Below are positions 12,301 through 24,416 of a stretch of DNA of 64,000 bases, in pieces. How positions within the stretch are numbered: the stretch's first letter is position 1; the number at the start of each line of letters is the position of its first letter. Both the position numbers and the translations under genes were made by a program. The stretch is from Alviniconcha marisindica (lineage: Eukaryota; Mollusca; Gastropoda; Provannidae), in NCBI GenBank assembly GCA_018857735.1, contig JABMCL010003147.1, positions 516,001-580,000 on the forward strand, written 5' to 3'. The notes under the pieces are model-generated. The model did no database searches and was not told where the DNA came from. It saw nothing but the letters and a program-made list of their open reading frames with translations.

Positions 12301-15300
12301 GCTCATTTGTGCAGGTGCCTGTGTGTTTGTGAGGTGCCTGTGTGCATGTGTGTGTGTGTGGGGCTGTTCTAAAATAGTCTCTCTGGACAAGAGTTTGTGC
12401 AGTATAAAGACTGCTATTGTTATACGTGAAAACATCCGCAAAAAGTGTCTTATTATTTAGGATCAGTTGTACAAGTTTTTCTTAATTTTTTTTACATTTT
12501 TTATCAGACACTTTACTCCTTGGACAGTGGGATTTTAAAGGATTCTAGCCCCAGTTTCTGTGGGATTTCAAAGGATTCCGACCCTGTTTCTGCAGGTTTG
12601 GAAATGATTCTAGCACCTGTTCCTTTGGGATTTCAAAGGATTCCAGACCCTGTTTCTGTGGGTTTGGAAATGATTCCAAACCTTGTTCTGATTCCAAACC
12701 CTGTTTCTAGGGGTTATCAAAAGATTCCAGACCCTGTTCAGAATCAGATATATTGTTCCAGTATTGGTTTACAAGGAAATTTGCTGTTTGGTGCGCAGTA
12801 AACAGAATAAACAATAGACTAATACTTTAACATGGTACCAAAGCCTAAAAGCACATCAAAAGCACCACACAACATACGAATATCAAACTCATTTGTGTTG
12901 CATTGAGAAAAAGCAGTGACAAGTGTGACTGCTTTCAAACCAGGGGCAGGTACAGGTGTGTTGACAAATGGCGTGGTTATTTTCAAGCCAGGGGCAGGTA
13001 CAGGTGTGTTGACAAATGGCATGGTTGTTTTCAAGCCAGGGGCAGGTAGCTTGTTTTCAAGCCAGGGGCAGATACAGGTGTGTTGACAAATGGCATGGTT
13101 GTTTTCAAGCCAGGGGCAGGTACAGGTGTGTTGACAAATGGCATGGTTGTTTTCAAGCCAGGGGCAGGTACAGGTGTGTTGACAAATGGCATGGTTGTTT
13201 TCAAGCCAGGGGCAGGTACAGGTGTGTTGACAAATGGCATGGTTGTTTTCAAGCCAGGGGCAGGTACAGGTGTGTTGACAAATGGCATGGTTGTTTTCAA
13301 GCCAGGCAGGTAGCTTCAAGCAGGGGCAGTACAGGTGTGTTGACAAATGGCATGGTTGTTTTCAAGCCAGGGGCAGGTAGCAGGGTGTGTGTTGACAAAT
13401 GGCATGGTTGTTTTCAAGCCAGGGGCAGGTGTTTTCAGCCAGGGGTAGATACAGGTGGTTACAAACAGGGGAGTGGTTGTTTTCAAGCCAGGGGCAGGTG
13501 CTTGACAAACGCATGGTTGTTTTCAAGCCAGGGGCAGGTAGCTTGTTTTCAAGCCAGGGGCAGGTACAGGTGTGTTGACAAACAACATGTTGTTTCAAAG
13601 CCAGGAGGTGTGTGTTGCAGCGAGCCAGCCCCTGTGTGCAGTACCTGATGGCCCTGCGTTCCCACCTGCTGCAGTCCGCCATACTGTACGAGCTGCCCTC
13701 CGCTGACGGCGGCGTCACAGCGCAAGTCTCCCCCGCCATATACCACGACTCTCTGGAGGTTAGTTTGAATAAATGAATGAAAGTTTGTGTATGGTGCATG
13801 AAAACTTCCGCATAAAACCGTGCGTGTTCGCAGCACCAGTTTGACGGTTGCTTGTGTGGTTGCATTTGATGCTCTCGTGCACGTGTCTGGAGCGATGTGA
13901 TGAAGTGAGTGTTGCACATAGCTGAGGTGCTGCTGTGTTTAGTTCATTCTGGCTCTGCTGATGGCAGCGTCACAGCCCAAGTTTCCCCAGCCATGCACCG
14001 CGACTCTAGAGGTCAGCTTGTGAGGTCACACATAGTTGAGGTGCTGTTTTTGATTCGGTTGATTCTGATTCATTTAACCCTCAACTGCTGCACTTTTTAC
14101 ACCTGGCTTTGACATTTTGCTCCAATGGTTAACTCAGCGCTTCATCATGTGCATGCGTGCCGTCTGTGAGTTCATCACTCTTCTGAACAAGGAAGTGGTA
14201 TGTTTGATGGTTGTGTATTGCTGTAACCATGCTCTTCAGATCATAAGGTGAGATGTTTTCCTGAAATTGAGTCTGAAAAGTGATGAAGCCTAAAAGAAAC
14301 ACATGTCAGATTATGCCAGATTTGGACAAGTTTCAAAGATCTTCCTGACCCGCGCTTCTCCTCGTGAGGTTACGACGAGGTTAGTTAGCGACTGGTCACC
14401 TCAGGACAAACAGAGAGTGTCATAAGTGACTACATGTTTTAAAACTCTACTCACATGTGAAAACACAGTTGGTCTGTGGATGTTAGTTTAGCACAAATGT
14501 GCTAAGAACAGGCTCAGAGTGGTAAAAAGAAAAGAAAAAAAAGAAAAAATACAAACCTTAAGAAAACAAACCAACAACAAAATGGTGAAAGAACATGGAG
14601 TAATGGCAGCTATCTACAACAGTACTTCAGCACAGACTCCTAACTTTTTTCGTCTCATTTGATATGTGAATTAAGATCATCTGCGTCCTTTTTCAGGACT
14701 TGCAGTCTGCCGTTCTCAAGCTGTCATCCAAGATTATTTCTGGAGCATCAGAGGTGGGTGTGATGTGTTGATCGTACTTTGTTTTTGTTGGGGATCATTT
14801 TTAGCCTCACTGTAATTGTGAAACAGAGGCTGTGAAATCAGTCAGAATTGTTTGCTTTGGGTTTCAGTGAGAGTTTGTTTTGAACTGACTGTTACCGCAG
14901 TTTTGTTGTGTAACAAAGTTAAGCCTTCACCATGCCAAATTACATCATTGAAAATATTTTTTAATCTGTTCAAGAGGGTTACAAGCTAAGTGGATGTTAG
15001 ATAGTCTTGTCTCACAGTCTCAGATGCTCAAATTCAAAGCAGATTGCAGTCCTATCAGTGCAGTAGAGTTTATCATGCACAAAAGAAATTGTATAAATGA
15101 AAGAAAGAAAAAAGAAGAAAAAAGTGAGTGTGGATAGCGCAGTGGTTACAGCATCGGACTCATGGTCAAAAGGTCGTGGGTTGAATCCCTGCAGGGGCGG
15201 TGGGAGAATTTTCTTCTCCAGGGTCAACTTTCTGTGCTGACTCTTATTTCGGTATCCATTCCACCCCCGTGTTACCCGCAGTAGCATGTAAAAGAACAGG

Positions 15301-18300
15301 TGGCAGGTTACAGCTAAACACCCATGCACCTTACGTATGTGGCTTTGCATGAAGTGACTTGGTGTACGGTTTTATGGTGTACACAGAATGCGCCAAGACG
15401 GCAGCAGTTTCATGTGGCACCGCTCATGCCAGTGCTGTAAGTACACGACTTCGGTGGATATTCAAAAATGCGCCATAAAAAAGCTATTCACTCATGTAGA
15501 ATCACATGCGAGCACAGCGAGTCTGCTTGAGAGTGGAGAATAGCGCTATATAAAAGTGATCAGCAACAAGTCACGTGCCTAGGGTGCACGGTTCAGCTAT
15601 AACCTACCATTTGCACTTTTGGTAGAATGAGGGGGATTTTTTTACATGCTACTGTGATAACATTCAGGGGTGTAGGAGGGGGGGGGAGTGGATACTGAAA
15701 TAAAAGCGGATACTGAAATAAGAGTCGGCACACAAACTTGACCCTGGCAAAGAAAGAAAAAAACACCTGCTGGGGACTCGAACCCGTGACCTGATCACAA
15801 GCCCAGGTGGTGAGTGACCTCCTTGGTGCTGTTTGCTTGCCGCCAGGTGCTGGAGAGCTTCCTGGAGACGTGCGTGGCGACGGTGTCTGCAGGGCGCGAC
15901 GACGCGGGCCTGGAGCGCCTGGCCAAGGCCACGGTGCTGGGCTGGCTGCTGCCAGCGCTGCTGACCTCGCTGACCCACCCCCAGCTGTACAGCCTCAACC
16001 TGGCCGACGCCCTCATGCCCGCCCTTGTGCGCCTCATCCTCCTCTCCAGTCAGGTCAGCTGCCAGCCGCTGGTGTCGGGGGACATTTTTTAATGGGGGGG
16101 ATTTGTTGCTTTTCAGATGAAGTGGTTTGGGTGTTCTTGGGGGGATTTGTTTGCAGATGAAAAATTTGGGGGGGGGGGGGTGGTTCGGAGGTGTGCGGAT
16201 TTTTGCTTTTAGATGAAGTGGGTTGGGTCGATTGGAATGAATGGGTCTGGTCTTGGGGGGGGGGGGGGGTGGTGGTGGTGTTTGGGGGAGGGGGGTATGG
16301 GGATTGGGGTTGGGTTTTCAGATGAAGTGGGTGTTGTTGTTGGATGTTGGGGTTTGGGGGGGGGTGAGAGTGGAGTTGAAATGGTAGCAGATAAGGGGAA
16401 TTTGTTGTTTTAGAGGTGGGTTGGGTGGTGTTCTTGTTGTTTCTGGGGATATTTGTTGCTTTTTAGATGAGCTGGGTTGGGGTTGTTGTTGGGATTTTTG
16501 TGGGGGGGGAGCGAAGGCTAGTGGAGTTGAGATGGTAGCAGATTTGGGGAAATTGTTGCTTTTTAGGTGAGGGGTTGTGGGGTAGGTTTTTTTGTTTTTG
16601 ATGGGGGGTTAATTAGCGCTCAAAATTTGCAAGGGAGTTAATTAGCGCTCAAAATAAGGAACACAAGTACGACAATAAAGACCTGAGTGAGGATGTACCT
16701 CTGGTGGAGTTTATGTACCTTGTATTTACATGCATGCCAGGTGAGAGTTACTGTAGGCACTCAGGTCTTTGGTGTGGTCACAGATTAGGGGAATTTGCTT
16801 TTCAGGCTGGACGGGTTTGGTGTTGTTGTTAGGTTGTTGTTTCTTTTGAGGAGGAGGGGTAGCAGGGGGAGACAGAGGGGAGTTGAGATGGTCATAGACT
16901 AGGTAGGGGCTTTGTGGCTTTTTAGGTGAGGTTGGTTGGGTGTTTTTTTGATGTGCAGAGATTGCATTAGGTTGAACTTGACTTGTGTGCCCACAGGCGG
17001 CGTTGCTGTTGAAGCGGCAGCAGAACTCTGTCACCGAGGACGAGCTGGACCTGGGTGGAGACAACAGCATGGCCGACCTCATCGGCGACGCCCTCAACCT
17101 GGAAAAGTCAGTGCATGCACTCAGCATCGCTTGCATGAACGGTCTCATCGGTGATGCTTTCAGCTTTGAAAATTAGCACATGAACTCAGCGTTGGCCTAG
17201 TGCAAACAACCTCATTGATGATGTTGTCAACTCTGAAGGTTTTGCTTTAGTGTGGCCTGTCAGTTCTCTTTGTTTGTTGCATAGGGATGGACCATGGTGC
17301 AGAGTTGCTGTGGGTATGGGGTGGGGGGGTAAGGGGAGGTGTAACACATGAATTTAGAATGAAAACCCTGTTTCATATTGTACTCTGCTACCATCACTGC
17401 AACATGGTCACGTGTGTTAGAGGCTGTGTGAATTTCCTGTTGTCTGTCGGTAGTGCTGTAACTGTGCAGCTGCACATCTTTGTGTAAGAGGGTTTGTGTG
17501 GGAGTGGTGATGGTTTGTGTAAGTGTGGTGGTGGTTTGTGTGGGAGTGGTGATGGTTTGTGTATGCATGGTGGTGGTTTGTGTAAACATAGTGGTGCTTT
17601 GTGTATAGTGGTGATGGTTTGTGTAAACATGGTGATGGTTTATGTAAGCATGGTGGTGGTTTGTGTGAGTGTGGTGATGGTTTGTGTGCGTGTGGTGATG
17701 GTTTGTGTAAGCGTGGTGATGGTTTGTGTAAGTGTGGTGATGGTTTGTGTAAGCATAGTGGTGGTCTGTGTAAGAGCAGTGATGGTTTGTGTAAGCATGG
17801 TGATTGGCTGTTTTGTAAGTCTGGTGGTGGTTTGTGTAAAAGTGGTGGTGGTTTGTGTAAAAGTGGTGGTGGTGGTTGTGCAAGAGTGGTGGTAGTGTGT
17901 TTGTGTAAGCATGATGATGGTTTGTGTGAGAGTGGTGATAGTTTGTGCCAGAGTGGTGATGCTTTGTGCAAGAATGATAGTGGGTAGTGCGTGAGTGGTG
18001 ATGGTTTGTGTGAGATTGGTGGTAGTTTGTGCAAGTATGGTGATGGTTTGTGTGAGAGTGGTGGTACTTTGTGCAAGCGTGATGGCACTTTGTGTAAGCG
18101 TGGCGATATTTGTGCAAGCATGGTGGTGCTTTCAGGGTGGAGATCCGGGAAGACGAGGAAGAGGGCTTCCTGACGGGCCTGAAGATTCCGGCACCCTGGG
18201 CCTCGGGCAAGTCGGTGGAGACCATCCACCCCGTGCGAGACAACTACAAGTTCAAGGAGGTGGTCCACATACCGGGCGCCCGCTGTCTCTACCTGCGCTT

Positions 18301-21300
18301 TGACCCTCGCTGCTCCTCACAGTATGACTACGACAAGGTTAGTGGGTGAACGCCACGCAGGGTCACCTCAGGGCGGTCAGAGAGTGTCAGTAAGTGACTA
18401 CACATTTCAGCACTCTTCTTCAATGTAAAACCACACCAGAGTCAGGTCGACAAAATCATTCCAAATCCAAATCCAAAATCCGAAAAAATAATAATCAAAT
18501 TTTGAAAGATAGGATGGAGAATATGCTCAAGAGGTTGCTATGCCAATTGGATCGGTGTTTCGGGTTTTGGTGCGTCACAATCAGTGTTTCCTTTACTAGT
18601 GCATCACACTCTACCCCCCCCCCCCCCCCCCACTGCCCCTCCCCAAAAGAGGTTTACAGGAAAATGATGTGAATGCAGAATGTGTCATGTTACAAGTATG
18701 TGTGTGGTGCTGACTGTGCAAAAACTGTTTGAAACAGACATGTGAATGTTGATCCTAGTCATTTCATTTTCCTTGTCCAGTAGCCTGATAAGCGGCCTTT
18801 GATCCACTTTTGTTCAGCGTCGTTCCACCAGATTTTGTTTGAAAGGCTGCTTAAGTATTTCACGGAATGCTTGCTCGTTTCAGCTGATTATCTACGCAGG
18901 CCCCAACACCAACGCCAAGAAGGTGGCAGAGTACGGTGGCAACACCTACGGCTTCGGCAGCCGCAGCGTCCTCGGCTCTGGGTGGCCGAAAGATCTCGTC
19001 AAGGTGTGTGTTAGTGCGACGCCTGTAAAGACACCCTCTCCTTCCTTCCCTCCTTTCTCCTTCCAGCTGTTGTTGCAGATTTCACCAGCTCAGAGTCCTG
19101 CCTGCCTGCCTGAAGTAATCAGAGTCAGTGTATGGGATGGGTGGGTGGAGCTTTGTGTACATACAGTGTATGGGATGTGTGGGTGGAGCTTTGTGTATAT
19201 ACAGTGTATGGGATGGGTGGGTGGAGCTTTGTGTTTGTGGGCACTTTCAGTGTAGGGGTGGGTGGAGCTTTGTGTACATACAGTGTATGGGATGTGTGGG
19301 TGGAGCTTTGTGTTTGTGGGCACTTTTAGTGCATGTGTGGGTGGAGCTTTGTGTTTGTGGGCGCTTTCAGTGTAGGGGTGGGTGGAGCTTTGTGTACATA
19401 CAGTGTATGGGATGGGTGGGTGGAGCTTTGTGTTTGTGGGCGCTTTCAGTGTAGGGGTGGGTGGAGCTTTGTGTACATACAGTGCATGGGTGGGTGGAGC
19501 TTTGTGTTTGTGGGCACTTTCAGTGTAGGGGTGGGTGGAGCTTTGTGTACATACAGTGCATGGGTGGGTGGAGCTTTGTGTTTGTGGGCCTTTAGTGTAT
19601 GGGTGGGTGGAGCTTTGTGTACATACAGTGCATGGGTGGGTGGAGCTTTGTGTTTGTGGGCACTTTTAGTGTATGGGTGGGTGGAGCTTTGTGTACATAC
19701 AGCGCATGGGTGGGTGGAGCTTTGTGTTTGTGGGCACTTGTAGTGCGTGGGTGGGTGAAGCTTTGTGTTTGTGGGCACTTATAGTGCGTGGGTGGGTGGA
19801 GCTTTGTGTTTGTGGGCACTTGTAGTGTGTGGGTGGGTGAAGCTTTGTGTTTGTGGGCACTTATAGTGCGTGGGTGGGTGGAGCTTTGTGTTTGTGGGCA
19901 CTTGTAGTGCGTGGGTGGGTGGAGCTTTGTGTTTGTGGACACTTAACAGGTCTTTTCATTGCTGTGTGTGCGTGTGCATGCATGTGGGTATGGGTGTGCG
20001 TGCATGCATGTGGGTATGGGTGTGCGTGCATGCATGTGGGTATGGGTGTGCATGCATGCGTGTGGGTATGGGTGTGCATGTGCCTATGCATTTGACTCTT
20101 TAGCGTCTAAGTACATACATGTAGGTGTAAAAGAAGTAGTAAGTGCTTAGGACCATTACGAGTTTTGCGCACCAAGTGTCCATTGTTAATATTATTACTG
20201 AGTGAAGGCCAGATGGAAGACTGCAGAGTTTTCTGGCTGTGTGGGTTGTTTACCACAAGAGCAGCAAAGAAAGGGGAGAACTGGCAGAGTTTTTTTTAGT
20301 TGCAGCATTACTTCGGATGAAAATTCATCTGTTTGTTTTTAGCGTGCTTTGTGTGTCTGAAAATGGAGTCGGACAAAATACGTTTGCCTTTGTTGCCTGT
20401 GGTTCTGGCGCAGGTGGAAGGGGACACGGTGACCTTCTCCTTCGAGATGCGCAGCGGGCGTGAGCACAACACCCCGGACAAGGCCATGTGGGGCTTCCTC
20501 TGCACCGTCAGGGCACAGGTCAGCACCCCGCGGTCCCTGCATACAGTCAGACACAGGACTGCAACCCTGTATCAGCAGCCCTCAGCCCCACGTGGTCTTG
20601 AAGTGCGTTCGAAATTGAGTGCCAAGGGGGCCTAATACCTACTAAGTGGTTTGCTTGGTGTGGCAGAAGCGTGCGGGAGAAGTGTCTAAGGGCTTGCCTG
20701 TTTGATGACTGGCTGGGTGTGAGAGGAGTGTGCAGAGGAGTGATGGTTTGTTTGGTGTGAGAGGAGTGTGCAGAGGAGTGATGGTTTGCTGGGTGTGAGA
20801 GGAGTGTGCAGAGGAGTGATGGTTTGTTTGGTGTGAGAGGAGTGTGCAGAGGAGTGATGGTTTGCTGGGTGTGAGAGGAGTGTGCAGAGGAGTGATGGTT
20901 TGTTTGGTGTGAGAGGAGTGTGCAGAGGAGTGATGGTTTGCTGGGTGTGAGAGGAGTGTGCAGAGGAGTGATGGTTTGCTGGGTGTGAGAGGTGTGTGCA
21001 GAGGAGTGATGGTTTGCTGGGTGTGAGAGGAGTGTGCAGAGGAGAGATGGTTTGCTGGGTGTGAGAGGAGTAATGGTTTGCTGGGTGTGAGAGGAGTGTG
21101 CAGAGGAGTAATAGTTTTCTGGGTGTGAGAGGATTGTGCAGAGGAGTGATGGTTTGCTGGGTGTGAGAGGAGTGATGGTTTGCTTGGTGTGAGAGGAGTG
21201 TGCAGAGTAATGGATGGTTTGGTGTGAGAGGAGTGTGCAGAGTAATGGATGGTTTGTTTGGTGTGAGAGGAGTGTACAGAGTAATGGATGGTTTGTTTGG

Positions 21301-24300
21301 TGTGAGAGGAGTGTACAGAGTAATGGATGGTTTGGTGTGAGAGGAGTGTGCAGAGTAATGGATGGTTTGTTTGGTGTGAGAGGAGTGTCCAAAAGACTCT
21401 TAATGCTTTACTGGGTGTGAGAAGAGTGTGCAGAAGAGTAACGGTTTGCTGGGTGTGACAGGAGTGTGCAGAGGAAGTGTCCGGGGGCTTGCCGTTCCTG
21501 TCTGACCTGGCGCTCAGCCTGTCAGTGTTGGCATGCACCATGCTGGCCTTGCTGTACGACGGCCCTGAAACGTCCGAGGAAGAGCTCACCTGCCAGCATC
21601 TGCTGCGATCCAAGCTGTTGCAGAGGTCAGTTGCCTCATGTTGAATCAAGGAGGGCAGAATGCTTCATGCTATCCATGTGGGGTGGGTGGTGGGGGTAAG
21701 GATTCCAAATTCTGCGGTACTGACTGCCTTTTAGAACTTGCCAGTGATCATGTCCAATTTTTGTGAGAGAGTGTGTGTGTGTGTTTGCATTTGCATGAGC
21801 ATTGTGAATTTTGCAGAAGCTTTGGATCTTGTTAGTTCACCCTATTCCCCCCCCCCCCATAACAACCAACAACCACACACACTCACACATACATGGGGGG
21901 GGGGGGGAGAGGATAACTCAAACTCAAACTTGAAAACTTTATTTTCCAAGGGTGGTAGTTTAGGTTCATTTAGTGTCGTCTAACAACTAGTTCTTGCTAA
22001 ACGACTGTCTAAGCAAAAAATTCAGAAAAACATTTTTTTAACAAATTTGATTAATATTTAAACCAGATAAACAATATACAAACAAGTGAAATATGATGCT
22101 ACCGCTGTTCATAATAAAAAGACAAGAGCAGCAAACTCAGTGGAATGGAAATACTTTGAAAATGATGAAGCATAATTAAGATGCATACATAGCACAGAGA
22201 GAGAGAGTGAGAGAGCAAACAGGTCCCTGTGTGTGTCGAGCATTGGAGCTGTTTTCTCTGTGTGAGACTCCGCTCCAACATGGCTCAGTAGCAAGTCAGT
22301 AGCAAGTCAGTAGCACATCAGTAGCAGATCAGTAGCAAGTCAGTAGCAAGTCAGTAGCACGTCAGTAGCAAGTCAGTAGCAAGTCAGTAGCACGTCAGTA
22401 GCAAGTCAGTAGCACTTCAGTAGCAAGTCAGCCAATTGCACCATTGTCCAACAGGTGCGTGTGGCAGTCAGAGCGGGGAGTGACCTTGCCCCCGCCCCCA
22501 ATGGAAGAGGCCACGCCCACCAAGGAGGAGGCAGACACAGACAGCACCATCCCCCCGGGCAGCCCCGTCCTGCCCCGCATCAAGCTGCCCGCCGAGATCA
22601 TGACCCACTTACGCAAGCTGGCCAAGAGGCAGACGCTGCGGCTGCGACCTAGCATCAAGTGAGACTTGCGAGAGGCTCGATGATCATGATGATGATGATG
22701 ATGATGGGTTTTGTATAGTGGTCTTTTGTTTTCTGGGTCATTTAAATAAGAGCTTGCCTTATTTATTCAGTTGTTTAGAGCGAAGCGTTTGCTTATTTAT
22801 TCATTCATGTTTAATGTGTCTGTTTTTTTGGTGGTGTTTTTGTGTGTTTTTTACATCCAGTCCTTCAAAATATAAACTGACTTTGACGTGGCATGTACTT
22901 ATCTTCTGGAGAGGGGTGTGGGGTGTGTGTGTGGGTGTGGGGGGGGGGTGAAATGGTAAGGTTACATTTTTAAAGTACCAGGTTGTCTCTGTTTATCCAT
23001 CCATCTGTCTCTCGGCCACTCTTTCTTACTCTGCCACTCTTGCAGAGACTCACACCCACACACACCCACCCACACACACACACACACACCACTACACGCA
23101 TACTTACACACAGGTAGACAGATGGGCAAACAGATGCAAACACATGACATTCGCAAGCACATGCACACGCCGACAGTACATCTTGGTATGTGTGACTGTG
23201 AAACACCTGTCATGGCTGTTTTGTGTGTGGGACATGCTGAGTCTTTACTCTGGGCTGCGTACGGCAGAAACGTGCTGCAGCCTGACATTTTGGTGAAACA
23301 CCTGTCATGACTGTTTTGTGTGTGTTGCACGTGCTGTGTCTTTACTCTGTGCTGTGTATGGCAGAAACATGCTGAGTCTTTACTCAGTGCTGTGTATGGC
23401 AGAAACATGCCAAATCTTTACTCTGTGCTGTGTATGGCAAAAACATGCTGAATCTTTACTCTGCGCTGTGTGTGGCAGAAACATGCTGAGTCTTTATTCT
23501 GCGCTGTGTGTGGCAGAAACATGCTGACTCTTTACTCTGTGCTGTGTATGGCAGAAACATGCCGAATCTTTACTCTGTACTGCGTATGGCAGAAACATGC
23601 CGAATCTTTACTCTGTACTGCGTATGGCAGAAACATGCTGAATCTTTACTCTGTGCTGTGTATGGCAGAAACATACGGAGTCTTTTTTCTGTGCTGTGTA
23701 TGGCAGAAACATACGGAGTCTTTATTTTGTGCCACAGAAACGTGCTGCAGCCTGACATGCTGGAGGAGCACGTGATGTCCGTGGTGATGAAGCACCTGTC
23801 GCTGATGGACACCGTGCGACATCTCAGCTCTGTTGCCCAGCAACAGAACGAGGACTACATCCTCCTCTCTTCCGTTGTGGATGAGGTGTACAGGCGCTTC
23901 GACGTCCTGCTGCGACAGCTGCAGGTAAGTCACTTGCCGAAGAGAAGAAAGTTGTGAATACTGAGAAGGGAAAAGAATTAAATCTATAATTTAGATTGAG
24001 CTAAGAGACCTGTTTTGATTTAACTAAGACACCTGCTGTGATTAAACTAATGGACATGTTGTGATTAAACTAAGAGACCTGTTGTGACTAACAGACCTGT
24101 TGTGATTAAACCAAGAGACCTGTTGCATTCCTCAGTGTTTTAGGATTCCTTTGGCTGCTTTGGGAATCGATGGAAAAGGGTGGGGAGGGGAATCAGTCGG
24201 ATACTGTAATAATAATAATAATAACTCTTATATAGTGCTATACCCCATAAAAATGTACAAGCTCGTGGCGCTGTACATTTTCAACATCAAAATCCGCTTG

Positions 24301-24377
24301 ACAATCAAAAAAGCACAAGTACTATAAATGCACAGATCAATATCAAAACAAAAAAGCCAGGATGACTTCCCCCCCCG

Positions 24378-24416
<39 letters not shown>

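Noticed and set aside
17260..18268. Minus-strand ORFs of 283-327 codons (His/Pro-rich)
   Set aside because: Simple-repeat artefact overlapping true exon 14 on the other strand.
20547..21649. Minus-strand ORFs of 281 and 335 codons ([13 protein letters not shown] repeats)
   Set aside because: Reverse reading of the exon 17 acceptor array; it also runs across the real exon 17.
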